Counted from the stretch's first letter, positions 24,906 to 34,224 are shown. The stretch: DNA of 64,000 nucleotides from Aquabacter spiritensis (GCF_004346185.1 NZ_SMAI01000009.1:1-64000); one strand, 5' to 3'. The notes: generated by a model from the letters alone, not told the origin. Program-made: numbers and translations.

Positions 24906-27260
24906 ATGAGCGAGAACGGACAGGCCGGGAAGCCCGCAAAGACCCGCGACATCCGCAAGGTCGCCGTCATCGGCGCCGGCGTCATGGGCGCCGGCATCGC
25001 GGCGCAGGTGGCCAATGCGGGAATCGAGACGCTGCTGCTCGACATCGTCCCGGAAGGCGCGGACGACCGCAGCGCCATCGCCAAAGGCGCCATCGCGAAG
25101 CTGGAAAAGGCCGAGCCCGCCGCCTTCATGGCGAAGCGCAATGCGCGCCTCGTCGTGCCGGGAAACATCGAGGACGATCTCGAAAAGCTCGCCGCGTGCG
25201 ACTGGATCATCGAGGCCGTGGTGGAGCGGCTGGACGTCAAGCAGGCGCTCTATGCCCGGATCGATGCGGCGCGCGCGCCCGGCACGCCGGTCTCCTCCAA
25301 CACCTCGACCATCCCTCTCGGCGATCTCACGCGCGGCCTGCCGGACGGCTTCCGGCGCGATTTCCTGATCACCCATTTCTTCAATCCGCCGCGCTACATG
25401 CGGCTGCTGGAAGTGGTGGCCGGGCCGGAGACCGATCCCGCGAGCCTCGCCCGCGTCTCGGCCTTCGCCGACCTCAAGCTCGGCAAGACCGTGGTGCCCT
25501 GCAAGGACACGCCCGGTTTCATCGCCAACCGCCTCGGCACCTATTGGCTGCAGGCCGCGGTGATCGAAGCGCTCGATCTCGGCCTGAGCGTCGAGGAGGC
25601 GGACGCCGTGATGGGCCGGCCGTTCGGCTTCCCCAAGACCGGCGTGTTCGGCCTTCTCGATCTGGTCGGCCTCGACCTCATGCCGCACGTTCAGGGCAGC
25701 CTGAAGCGTGCGCTGCCGGCCGACGATCCGTTCCATGCCGTGCTGCGCGACGTGCCTTTGATCGAGGAAATGATCCGCACCGGCTATACCGGCCGCAAGG
25801 GCAAAGGCGGCTTCTACCGCCTCAACCGCGCCGATGGCGGCAAGGTGAAGGAGGCTATCGACCTTTCGAGCGGGGCATACCGCACGGAAGAAAAGGCGGC
25901 GCTGCCCGAGGGCGCGGAGAAGGATCTCGCCGCTTTGATCGGCGCCCCGGTGCCGATGGGGCGGTATGCCTGGCGGGTGCTCGGCCGCACCCTCGCTTAC
26001 GCCGCGCGGCTGGTGCCGGAGGCTGCCGACGACATCGTCGCCATCGATGAGGCCATGCGCCTCGGCTACAATTGGAAATGGGGACCGTTCGAGCTGATCG
26101 ACCGGATCGGCGCCGCCGCGCTCATCGCCCGCCTGAAGCAGGACGGCGCGGACATCCCGCCGCTTCTGGCGCTGGCGGAGAGTCAGCCCTTCTACCGGGT
26201 CGCGGACGGCACGCGGCAATATCTCGGCGTCGATGGGGTGTATCGCGACATCGTGCGACCGGAGGGCGTGCTGCTGCTCGCCGACATCAAGCTGAAGACC
26301 GCCCCCGTGCTGAAGAACGGATCGGCGGCACTGTGGGATATCGGCGACGGCGTGCTCTGCCTGGAATTCACCAGCAAGGGCAACTCGCTCGACGACGGCA
26401 TTATCGGTCTGCTCGGCAAGGCGCTGAAGCTGGTGAAGGAGAAGCACAAGGCGCTCGTGATCTATAACGAGGGCACCAATTTCTCCGTCGGCGCCAATCT
26501 CGGCCTCGCGCTCTTCGCCTGCAACATCGCCGCCTTCGGCGAGGTGGAGAAGCTCGTCTCGACCGGGCAGAAGGTCTATCAGGACCTCAAATACGCGCCC
26601 TTCCCGGTGGTCGCGGCGCCCGCCGGCATGGCGCTCGGCGGCGGCTGCGAACTGCTGCTGCATTCGAGCGCCGTCCAGGCCCACGCCGAGAGCTATATCG
26701 GCCTCGTCGAATGCGGCGTCGGCCTCATTCCCGGCTGGGGCGGCTGCAAGGAGATGCTGACGCGCTGGCAGGCCGAGCCGTCCATGCCCAAAGGACCGAT
26801 GCCGGCGCCCTCCAAGGTGTTCGAGACCGTATCTGTCGCAACCGTGTCGAAGTCCGCCGCCGAGGCCAAGGACCTGCTGTTCCTGCGCGCCGGCGACGGC
26901 ATCACCATGAACCGGGACCGGCTGCTCGCCGACGCGAAGGCCCGCGCCCTCGCTATGGTGGAGGCCTATGCGCCGCCGAAGCCGGTGGACCTCACCTTGC
27001 CCGGCCCCTCGGGCAAGACCGCCATGGTGATGGCGGCCGAGGGCTTCCACCGCCGCGGCGTCGCGACCAAGCACGACCTCGTCGTTGCGGACGCGCTGGC
27101 GACCGTTCTGTCCGGCGGCAAGGCCGACCATATCGAGCCGGTGACGGAGGCGCAGATCCTGGAGCTGGAGCGCGAGAGCTTCATGCGCCTCATCCGCACC
27201 CATGCCACGCTGGCGCGCATCGAGCACACGCTGGAAACCGGCCGGCCGCTGCGCAACTGA
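24906..27260 (+). CDS. 3-hydroxyacyl-CoA dehydrogenase / enoyl-CoA hydratase fusion
   Basis: A 784-residue bifunctional enzyme. Residues 15-310 are the dehydrogenase with the NAD motif VIGAGVMGAG near residue 21, SSNTSTIPL and HFFNPPRYM; a second C-terminal dehydrogenase domain follows to about 430. Residues 480-690 form the crotonase domain with ALGGGCELLLHS and ECGVGLIPGWGG, carrying the oxyanion-hole and acidic residues. The order HAD then ECH is opposite to E. coli FadB and like Bacillus FadN. It hydrates trans-2-enoyl-CoA and oxidises the product. The ATG is 7 nt after the thiolase stop. Confidence 0.93.
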   Translation: MSENGQAGKPAKTRDIRKVAVIGAGVMGAGIAAQVANAGIETLLLDIVPEGADDRSAIAKGAIAKLEKAEPAAFMAKRNARLVVPGNIEDDLEKLAACDWIIEAVVERLDVKQALYARIDAARAPGTPVSSNTSTIPLGDLTRGLPDGFRRDFLITHFFNPPRYMRLLEVVAGPETDPASLARVSAFADLKLGKTVVPCKDTPGFIANRLGTYWLQAAVIEALDLGLSVEEADAVMGRPFGFPKTGVFGLLDLVGLDLMPHVQGSLKRALPADDPFHAVLRDVPLIEEMIRTGYTGRKGKGGFYRLNRADGGKVKEAIDLSSGAYRTEEKAALPEGAEKDLAALIGAPVPMGRYAWRVLGRTLAYAARLVPEAADDIVAIDEAMRLGYNWKWGPFELIDRIGAAALIARLKQDGADIPPLLALAESQPFYRVADGTRQYLGVDGVYRDIVRPEGVLLLADIKLKTAPVLKNGSAALWDIGDGVLCLEFTSKGNSLDDGIIGLLGKALKLVKEKHKALVIYNEGTNFSVGANLGLALFACNIAAFGEVEKLVSTGQKVYQDLKYAPFPVVAAPAGMALGGGCELLLHSSAVQAHAESYIGLVECGVGLIPGWGGCKEMLTRWQAEPSMPKGPMPAPSKVFETVSVATVSKSAAEAKDLLFLRAGDGITMNRDRLLADAKARALAMVEAYAPPKPVDLTLPGPSGKTAMVMAAEGFHRRGVATKHDLVVADALATVLSGGKADHIEPVTEAQILELERESFMRLIRTHATLARIEHTLETGRPLRN

Positions 27261-27324
27261 GCCTGCGCCTCGCGCGCTCCGCGCGGGGCCGCCCCCACCG
27301 CAAAGACACTCGGGAGACGCCGCC

Positions 27325-29115
27325 ATGCAGGTCTATCAGCCCCCGCTTCGCGACATGCGGTTCGTGCTGCACGAACTGCACGGATCCGACACGCTGAAGG
27401 ACATGAAGGGCCTGTCGGAGATCACGCCGGACCTGATCGACGCCGTGCTGGAAGAGGCCGCCAAGCTGGTGACCGAGGTGCTCGCGCCGCTGAATGCGTC
27501 GGGCGACACCGAGGGCTGCACCTATGAGAACGGCGTGGTGCGCACGCCGAAAGGCTTCAAGGACGCCTACCGCACCTATGTGGAAGGCGGCTGGAACGGC
27601 ATCGCCTGCGATCCCGAATGGGGCGGCCAGGGCCTGCCCGCGAGCGTGACCAAGCTCATCGAGGAGATGATGTGCTCGGCCAATCTCGCCTTCGGCCTCT
27701 ATCCCGGCCTGACCCACGGGGCGTATGTCGCGCTCTCCCACCACGCCCCGCAGGAACTGAAGGCGCGCTTCCTGCCGAAGATGGTGGAAGGCACCTGGTC
27801 CGGCACGATGTGCCTGACCGAGCCGCATTGCGGCACCGATCTCGGTTTGCTGCGCACCCGCGCCGAGCCGCAGCCCGACGGCTCCTATGCCATCACCGGC
27901 AACAAGATCTTCATTTCGGCCGGCGAGCACGATCTCACCGAGAACATCGTCCATCTGGTGCTCGCGCGCCTGCCGGACGCGCCCAAGGGCATCAAGGGGA
28001 TCAGCCTGTTCCTGGTGCCGAAATTCCTGCCCGGCCCCGACGGCCGCCCCGGCATGCGCAACGGCGTGATGTGCACCGGGATCGAGCACAAGATGGGCAT
28101 CCATGGCTCATCGACCTGCCAGATGTCGTTCGACGGCGCCACCGGATGGCTGGTCGGCGAGCCCCACAAGGGCATGCGGGCGATGTTCTCGATGATGAAT
28201 TCCGAGCGCCTGTCGGTCGGAACCCAGGGCCTCGGGGTCGGCGAGGCCGCCTATCAGAGCGCCGTCGCCTATGCCCGCGAGCGGCTTCAGGGCCGCGCCT
28301 TGTCCGGCGCGAAGCATCCCGATCTGCCGGCCGACCCGATCATCGTCCATCCCGACGTGCGCCGCACCCTGATGACCATGCGGGCCTATAATGAGGGCTG
28401 CCGCGCGCTCGCCGGCTGGGTGTCGCGCAATCTCGATCTGATGGAGCGCTCCGAGGATCCGGAGGAACGCCGGACGGCCGAGGACTTCACCGCTTTGATG
28501 ACGCCGATCGTCAAGGCGCTGTTCACCGATCTCGGCTTCCTCAACGCCTCGCTCGGGATGCAGGTCTATGGCGGACACGGCTACATCCGCGACCACGGCA
28601 TGGAGCAATATGTCCGCGACGCCCGGATCGCCATGATCTATGAGGGCACCAACGGCATCCAGGCGCTCGATCTCGTCGGGCGGAAGCTGCCGGCCCATAC
28701 CGGCCGCTATCTGCGGGCCTTCTTCCATCCGGTCCTCGATTTCATCGACGCCCATCTCGACCACGAAGTGGTCGGCCCGCTGGTCGGGCCGCTCGGCAAG
28801 GCGTTCGGCGCGCTCCAGCTCGCAACCGGCTTCATCGCCGAGAAAGGCCTCAGGGACCCCGACGAAGCGGGCGCCGCCGCGACCGAATATCTCCGGCTCT
28901 TCGGCGTGGTCGCGCTCGGCTATATGTGGGCGCGCATGGCGAAGGTGGCAGCCGAAAAGCGGGTCGAACCCGGCGCGGACACTGCGTTCTACGATGCCAA
29001 GATCGCCACCGCCCGATTCTATATGGACCGCCTCCTGCCCGAGGCCGCGGCGCTCTGGGGCGCCATCAAAGCCGGAAAATCGAGCATGATGGCGCTCGAC
29101 CCCGCCCAATTCTGA
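27325..29115 (+). CDS. Acyl-CoA dehydrogenase with C-terminal extension
   Basis: A 596-residue flavoenzyme of the large acyl-CoA dehydrogenase group that includes DmdC. FAD and substrate motifs such as GTMCLTEPHCGTDL (about residue 158) and the catalytic Glu in MIYEGTNGIQALDLVGRKL (about 440) are present, and the extra helical domain at 470-596 is typical of this group. It forms the 2,3 double bond of acyl-CoA in the first oxidation step, passing electrons to ETF. GGGAGA precedes the start, 64 nt after the HAD/ECH gene. Chain-length preference cannot be read from sequence. Confidence 0.93.
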   Translation: MQVYQPPLRDMRFVLHELHGSDTLKDMKGLSEITPDLIDAVLEEAAKLVTEVLAPLNASGDTEGCTYENGVVRTPKGFKDAYRTYVEGGWNGIACDPEWGGQGLPASVTKLIEEMMCSANLAFGLYPGLTHGAYVALSHHAPQELKARFLPKMVEGTWSGTMCLTEPHCGTDLGLLRTRAEPQPDGSYAITGNKIFISAGEHDLTENIVHLVLARLPDAPKGIKGISLFLVPKFLPGPDGRPGMRNGVMCTGIEHKMGIHGSSTCQMSFDGATGWLVGEPHKGMRAMFSMMNSERLSVGTQGLGVGEAAYQSAVAYARERLQGRALSGAKHPDLPADPIIVHPDVRRTLMTMRAYNEGCRALAGWVSRNLDLMERSEDPEERRTAEDFTALMTPIVKALFTDLGFLNASLGMQVYGGHGYIRDHGMEQYVRDARIAMIYEGTNGIQALDLVGRKLPAHTGRYLRAFFHPVLDFIDAHLDHEVVGPLVGPLGKAFGALQLATGFIAEKGLRDPDEAGAAATEYLRLFGVVALGYMWARMAKVAAEKRVEPGADTAFYDAKIATARFYMDRLLPEAAALWGAIKAGKSSMMALDPAQF

Positions 29116-29150
29116 CACTCGCACCCCGCGCAGTCGCCCGAAAGGATCCC

Positions 29151-29459
29151 ATGGCCGACACCGCCTCCCTCATCGAAGCCCTCCAGGCGCGCGCCGACGC
29201 GCTGTCCGGCCTCGGCCACCGCATCCGCTTCGACCTGACGGACGTGAAGGATTCGATCCTGCTCGACGCGACCGGCGCCACCGCGGACATCAGCGCCGGC
29301 CCTGGAGAGGCGGAAGCCGTCCTCACCCTGTCCACCGACACCCTGGACAAGCTCATCACCGGCCGGATCGGCCCGATGATGGCGTTCTCCACCGGCCGGC
29401 TCCGCGTCGAGGGCTCGCAGGGCGTTGCGCTCAAGCTTGCCGGACTGCTGGACGGATAA
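29151..29459 (+). CDS. SCP2 sterol-binding domain protein
   Basis: A 102-residue stand-alone SCP2 domain, with the DGATADISAG-like beta region, LTLSTDTLDKLITGRIGPMM and the ending GRLRVEGSQGVALKLAGLL. SCP2 domains hold lipids or acyl-CoA in a hydrophobic tunnel. AAAGGA precedes the ATG, 35 nt after the acyl-CoA dehydrogenase. As the last gene of the beta-oxidation operon it may carry acyl-CoA between enzymes; that role is inferred. Confidence 0.88.
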   Translation: MADTASLIEALQARADALSGLGHRIRFDLTDVKDSILLDATGATADISAGPGEAEAVLTLSTDTLDKLITGRIGPMMAFSTGRLRVEGSQGVALKLAGLLDG

Positions 29460-29778
29460 CGGCAACCCTTGCGTGTGGCCGACCCGATGCCGGCGCAACA
29501 ATCCGTTGCAGAAAAGGCGCCGCTCTTAATCAAAAACTGGCCTATCGGAGCGTTTACTTTGGGGTTTGAACAAGCGGCGACGTGACGGCCAGGATCTGCA
29601 GCATCGCGCCAAAGACGTGACGTTCACGCAACGGACGCCCTTCTTTAAGGCTGCCTGCATATCCTTAATTTAATGATTTCTAATCCGTTTGAAACGGCGA
29701 TCCGGGCTGGCAACCGGCGGGCGCGGTGCTATGTTCGTGCCGCGGTGAGGAACGATACCCCCGCTTGGAGAGAAAGCC
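29460..29778. other. 319-nt intergenic region before the secreted WYG protein gene
   Basis: No gene is supported. The region is clearly less GC-rich than its surroundings, especially 29510-29590 and 29650-29690, so it probably holds the promoter of the next gene. A small dyad CGTGA-CGT-TCACG lies at 29616-29628. No terminator with a T-run follows the fatty-acid operon. Confidence 0.5.
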
Positions 29779-30324
29779 ATGAAATCAGTGATTTACGGCG
29801 CGCTGATCGCTTTGGTCGGCGCCGTCGGGCTGGCCAACGCGCAGAGCGCCAAGCCGGCCGGAGCCGAGGAAATGAAGCCGGCGAACTGGTTGTTCGTCCA
29901 GGTCGCGGATTCCGTCACGGTCGACGGCAACACCCTCACCCTCAAGGGTGTGGCGCCGCAGACCCTGATGTTCACGGATCGCCCGGAGCGGATGACCGGC
30001 GATGCGCCGACCCCCGCTTTCGTCAAGTTCTGGACCACCGGCAAGAGCGACTTCGAGAAGGATCCGCCGAACGCGACCCTCGCGGTCACCGTGGACGGCA
30101 AGCCTGCCACGGCCGTGGTCGAGCTGACCAACCCGGTGCTGAACGGCGATTCGCTGACCTATACGTTCAAGGTTCTGGGCGGCGACCCGCCGAAGAACGG
30201 CACCAATCCCAGCCTGTTCATCGATTGGTGGTATGGGCCGGGCTACGGGCCGGGACCCTATTGGGGCCACGGCTATTGCTGGCGCGGGCCGTATGGCGGC
30301 CTTCACTGCCGTCCCGGCTGGTGA
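29779..30324 (+). CDS. Secreted protein of unknown function with aromatic/Gly tail
   Basis: A 181-residue protein with a signal peptide (MKSVIYGALIALVGAVGLANA, about 21 residues). The middle has repeated features FVQVADSVTVDGNTLTLKGV, LMFTDRPERMTG and AVVELTNPVLNGDSLTYTFKVL, which look like a beta-rich periplasmic domain. The tail from about residue 150 is packed with Trp, Tyr, Gly and Pro (SLFIDWWYGPGYGPGP). Similar unnamed proteins exist in other proteobacteria. It is monocistronic, with GGAGAGAAAG before the ATG and its own terminator. Confidence 0.85.
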   Translation: MKSVIYGALIALVGAVGLANAQSAKPAGAEEMKPANWLFVQVADSVTVDGNTLTLKGVAPQTLMFTDRPERMTGDAPTPAFVKFWTTGKSDFEKDPPNATLAVTVDGKPATAVVELTNPVLNGDSLTYTFKVLGGDPPKNGTNPSLFIDWWYGPGYGPGPYWGHGYCWRGPYGGLHCRPGW

Positions 30325-30368
30325 TCCGCCGGCCGGCGATTTTCCGGCCCGGATCGTCTGATCCGAAG

Positions 30369-30397
30369 ACCCCGCCCCATCCGGGCGGGGTTTTTTT
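30369..30397 (+). terminator. Rho-independent terminator of the secreted WYG protein gene
   Basis: An 8-bp stem CCCCGCCC (30370-30377)/GGGCGGGG (30383-30390) with a 5-nt loop is followed by TTTTTTTG. Classic intrinsic terminator, 45 nt after the stop codon. Confidence 0.85.
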
Positions 30398-30438
30398 GTC
30401 CGCGTGCGCGGCGACACGGGTTTTATCGCACCGGCGGC

Positions 30439-32604
30439 CTAACCTGCGAGCTGAATCAGGCGGTCGAGGGCCTGCGCATCGCCCAAGGCCGCCGCCTTCT
30501 CTTTCGCGGTGAGCGCGCGGACCGCGCTGGCGAAGTCCCGCGCATCCTCGATCTTGGCGCGCGCCACGAGGCGCTCCGGGCTGTGGTCGCCCGGCGGCCG
30601 CGCGCCGCCGAAGGGCAGAAAGGCGCGGTGGGCGGCAGCAAGCTCGGGATCACGCACCAGCCGGGTCACGGCATCCTCCTCGCGCGCCTCGCGGCTCAGT
30701 TCCACCACGAGCTCCGCCGCCCGCAGCACGATGCGCGGCGGATCGCGTTCCTCCGGCACGACCAGGAGCCCCAGCCGCCGTGCCGCCATTCCGAGGTCCC
30801 GCCGGGCGGTCAGAGCCGCCAGGGGGACCGACAGGACGAGCCCGAGAATGACCGGGCTCATCCACCAGAACAGCGGCGCCGCGATCAGATAGGCGAGGAC
30901 GCCGAGCAGGATGCCGAGCAGGCAATGCCCGCCATAGCGCCCGACAATGTCGCCGAACGGCACGCTGCCGTCGTCGCGGCGCTGCGGCTGCCACCCGGAA
31001 TCGCGGCCGGCCAGGATCCCGACGACCCCGCCCGACTGCACCAGCATCATGACCGGGGCGATCAGCCCCGACAGAAGCGTCTCCAGCAGAAGGCCGAAAA
31101 ATCCCGCCACCCCGCCAAAGCCACGACGCCGCCTGCCGTCGAACAGCATCAGGACATAGGCGATGAGCTTCGGAGCCAGCAGAAGCCCCATCGTCCCCGC
31201 GAAAACCCAGGCCGCGCGTACCGGATCCTGTGCCGGCCAACTTGGAAACAGGGAGAACCCGTCCGGGAAGTAATTGGGCGGCACGTAACGCCCCTGGAGC
31301 GAGATCAGCAGTCCGACGAACAGCATGGCGAGCCAGAGCGGCGCCGTGATGTAGCTGCCGATCCCGGTCAACAGATGCAGCCGGCTGACGAAAGCGAGCC
31401 CGCGGGCCGGAAGCACCGCCGCATGCTGGAGATTGCCCTGGCACCAACGGCGGTCGCGCACCGCGAGATCGGTGATCGAGGGCGGCCCCTCCTCGTAGCT
31501 GCCCTCCAGCCCCGGCGCCATATGCACCGCCCAGCCGGCCCGCCGCATCAGCGCCGCTTCGATGAAGTCGTGCGAGAGGATGTGGCCGCCGAACGGTTTT
31601 CGTCCCCTCAAATGGGGCAAGCCGGCCGCTTCCGCAAAGGCGCGGGTGCGGATGATGGCGTTGTGGCCCCAATAATTGCTGTCCGGGCCGTGCCACCAGG
31701 CGAGCCCGTGCGCGAGAAGCGGACCATAGAGCCGGCCGGCGAATTGCTGCGCCCGCGCGAACAGGGTGCGGCCGCCGACGATCGCGGGCAGGGTCTGGAT
31801 CAGACCGGCCTCGGGATGCCGCTCCATGGCGTCGGCGAGGCGCACGATGCTCTCGCCGGTCATCAGGCTGTCGGCGTCGAGCACCAGCATATGATCATAG
31901 GCGCCGCCGAACCGCGTCACCCATTCGGCGATGTTGCCGGCCTTGCGGTCGATGTTGCGCGGCCGCCGCCGGTAGAAGATCCGCCCTGCCCCGTCGAGCC
32001 GCGCCCGCAGCGCGAGATAGCCGGCCTCCTCCTGCACCCAGACGTCGGCATCCGTGGTGTCGGAAAGGATGAACACGTCGAAATGGCCGATGCGGCCGGT
32101 CTCGGCGAGGGATTCGCAGGTGGCCTGAAGGCCGGCCAGTACCCGGTGCGGGGTCTCGTTATAGGTCGGCATCAGCAGCGCGGTGCGGCGCGTCAGCTGC
32201 GGAAGGGGGGCGTCGGGGTCGATCCCCAGCTGTCCCCCGCCGCGCCGCAGCACGGTGAAGACGCCGCCGATGGCGCTGGTGAAGGAGAAGGCGATCCAGG
32301 CGGACAGCACGACGAACAGGCCGAGCACGATGCCTTCCAGCCAGGACAAGGCGCCCACCGAGAGAACGAGATACATCTCATAGGCCGCGAAGGCCGCCAG
32401 CCCGACGGCGCCGCCGATCACGAACAGGCGGCGGAGCCAGATCCCGAGCGGGGCCGCGGTCAGCGGCCCCGATCGCACCGGGCGATGCGCCAGCCCCTGG
32501 ATCGGCATGGCGAGCGGCGTCTCCGCGGGCAAAGCCGGCACGATGGCGCGGCGCGGCGGTGCGGGCGGTGGCAGATGGGCCTCGGCGCGCGCTAGGCTCT
32601 CCAT
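30439..32604 (-). CDS. opgH: Glucan biosynthesis glucosyltransferase H
   Basis: A 721-residue inner-membrane glycosyltransferase family 2 enzyme that makes the beta-1,2 backbone of osmoregulated periplasmic glucans from UDP-glucose. Two N-terminal helices lie at about residues 55-120; the cytoplasmic GT-A domain carries LVLDADSLMTGE near residue 242 and the RRWCQGN form of the Q-x-x-R-W region near 385; several more helices follow. Its ATG lies 13 nt inside the end of opgG (overlap ATGGAGAGCCTAG), so the two are translationally coupled and the start is secure. Confidence 0.93.
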   Translation of the reverse strand: MESLARAEAHLPPPAPPRRAIVPALPAETPLAMPIQGLAHRPVRSGPLTAAPLGIWLRRLFVIGGAVGLAAFAAYEMYLVLSVGALSWLEGIVLGLFVVLSAWIAFSFTSAIGGVFTVLRRGGGQLGIDPDAPLPQLTRRTALLMPTYNETPHRVLAGLQATCESLAETGRIGHFDVFILSDTTDADVWVQEEAGYLALRARLDGAGRIFYRRRPRNIDRKAGNIAEWVTRFGGAYDHMLVLDADSLMTGESIVRLADAMERHPEAGLIQTLPAIVGGRTLFARAQQFAGRLYGPLLAHGLAWWHGPDSNYWGHNAIIRTRAFAEAAGLPHLRGRKPFGGHILSHDFIEAALMRRAGWAVHMAPGLEGSYEEGPPSITDLAVRDRRWCQGNLQHAAVLPARGLAFVSRLHLLTGIGSYITAPLWLAMLFVGLLISLQGRYVPPNYFPDGFSLFPSWPAQDPVRAAWVFAGTMGLLLAPKLIAYVLMLFDGRRRRGFGGVAGFFGLLLETLLSGLIAPVMMLVQSGGVVGILAGRDSGWQPQRRDDGSVPFGDIVGRYGGHCLLGILLGVLAYLIAAPLFWWMSPVILGLVLSVPLAALTARRDLGMAARRLGLLVVPEERDPPRIVLRAAELVVELSREAREEDAVTRLVRDPELAAAHRAFLPFGGARPPGDHSPERLVARAKIEDARDFASAVRALTAKEKAAALGDAQALDRLIQLAG

Positions 32605-34160
32605 CGATAGACCCACACCTCGGAGACCACCTGTGCGTCGCGCATCAATTGGGCGCGCAATTCCGCGGTCCCCTCGCCCTGCGGCGGGTCCAGCACGAAG
32701 GACAGGCGTGCGCCGCCGATCTCGGCATTGGGCTGGAGCACCACGTCGCGCACCGTGCCGGCACTGGTGGACACCTCGGCCCGCAGGGCCTTCATGTCGC
32801 CGGCAGCGATCGTCTCCCCCACCAGATCGACCACGAACAGCCGGCTGTCCCCGACGCGTCCGGTTCGCGTCGTGCCGAAGCGGGCGAGCCGCGTCGGGTC
32901 CGGATTGTCCCAGCCCCAGTGCAGCCGATAGGTGTAGGAATATTCCCCGCCTTTGCGGAGCGGATCCTTGGGCCGCCAGAACGCGACGATGTTGTCGTGG
33001 ATTTCTTCGCGGGTCGGAATCTCGATCAAATGGACCGCGCCCTGCCCCCAATCGCCGATCGGCTCGACCCAGACGCTGGGGCGCTTTTCATAGCGGGCCT
33101 CGAGGTCCTGATAATCGAAGAAGGAGCGCTGGCGCTGCATCAGGCCGAAGCCGCGCATATTGGTATCGACGAACACCGAGAATTCCAGCCGGGACGGATT
33201 CTGCAGCGGCCGCCACAGCCGCTCGCCGCGCCCGTTGCTGATCGCCAGCGCCTCGGCATCGCACACCATGGGGCGGAAATCGTCGACCCCGTCGCGGTCG
33301 TTGGGACCGAAGAAGAACATCGAGGTCAGCGTTCCGATGCCCGCCTGGTCAATGTCGACGCGCGGAAACAGCGTCATCTCGATCGCCATATTGGTGCTCT
33401 GGCCGGGACGGATCGTGAAGCGGAAAGCGGCGGTGGCGCTCTGGCTGTCGAGCAGGGCGTGCAGCACGATGGAATCGCCGCCCTGCCGCGGGCGCTCGAT
33501 CCAATAGGCGACGAAGAGCGGGAATTCCTCCCCCGCCGGGTCGCCGGTCTTCAGCGAGAGGCCGCGCGCCGACGAGCCATAGACCTGGCCTTTCGCCACT
33601 GCGCGGAAATAGCTCGCCCCCTGGAAGGCGGCGACCTCGTCGAAATAGTCCGGCGAGTTCATCGGCGCGTGCAGGCGGAAACCGGAAAAGCCGAGCGCGG
33701 CATCCTTCGGATCGGGCGCCGCGACCCCGTGCTCGAACCGGAAAAGATCGGGCGAATAGGCGAGCGGGCGCGCCTGCCCGTCCGCGACGAGATAGATGTC
33801 CACCTTCTCCCGAAACAGAAACCCCCGGTGCATCAATTGCACCTGGAACGGCAGGTCCTCGCCGCGCCAGACCGCACGCTCGCCGTTGAAGCGGATGTTG
33901 CGGTAATCGTCATAGCTCAGCTTTTCGAGCTGGCCGGGGAGCTTCTGGTCGGGCGCGCGGAACGGCTTCTGCGCACGCTCACGGGCAAGCTGCCGCACGG
34001 AATAGGCATCGAACGGCACCGGCGGTGCGGCGCCCTGGCGGTCTCCGGCCGGCCTGTCCTGCGCCTCCGCCCTCTCGATCACATTCTGCCAGAACGGATA
34101 GCCGAGCGCGCCCGCCACGGGCAGAAGGGCGGCAGCCTGGACGAACGAGCGGCGGCGCAT
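32592..34160 (-). CDS. opgG: Periplasmic glucan biosynthesis protein G/D
   Basis: A 522-residue periplasmic protein of the MdoG/OpgG family. The N-terminus MRRRSFVQAAALLPVAGALG is a twin-arginine (Tat) signal, more typical of OpgD-type members than of Sec-exported E. coli OpgG. The family beta-sandwich starts at PFDAYSVRQLARERAQKPF and runs to the end, with WVEPIGDWGQGAVHLIEIPT as a strongly conserved block. It processes or branches the glucan chain in the periplasm together with OpgH. A frame runs on upstream to 34937, but that is antisense or shadow of thiL. opgG versus opgD naming is uncertain. Confidence 0.9.
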   Translation of the reverse strand: MRRRSFVQAAALLPVAGALGYPFWQNVIERAEAQDRPAGDRQGAAPPVPFDAYSVRQLARERAQKPFRAPDQKLPGQLEKLSYDDYRNIRFNGERAVWRGEDLPFQVQLMHRGFLFREKVDIYLVADGQARPLAYSPDLFRFEHGVAAPDPKDAALGFSGFRLHAPMNSPDYFDEVAAFQGASYFRAVAKGQVYGSSARGLSLKTGDPAGEEFPLFVAYWIERPRQGGDSIVLHALLDSQSATAAFRFTIRPGQSTNMAIEMTLFPRVDIDQAGIGTLTSMFFFGPNDRDGVDDFRPMVCDAEALAISNGRGERLWRPLQNPSRLEFSVFVDTNMRGFGLMQRQRSFFDYQDLEARYEKRPSVWVEPIGDWGQGAVHLIEIPTREEIHDNIVAFWRPKDPLRKGGEYSYTYRLHWGWDNPDPTRLARFGTTRTGRVGDSRLFVVDLVGETIAAGDMKALRAEVSTSAGTVRDVVLQPNAEIGGARLSFVLDPPQGEGTAELRAQLMRDAQVVSEVWVYRWRA

Positions 34161-34212
34161 ACTGAAATCTCTTCGATGAGGGCCTGCGGGCGCCTGGAGC
34201 CGGATATACAAA

Positions 34213-34224
34213 CCGGCATGCCGG
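34213..34224. promoter_or_regulatory. 12-bp palindrome upstream of opgG
   Basis: CCGGCATGCCGG is a perfect palindrome 53 nt before the opgG ATG, next to GATATA (TATATC on the opgG strand) that could be a -10 box. It might be an operator for opgGH. No regulator is known from the sequence. Confidence 0.25.
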
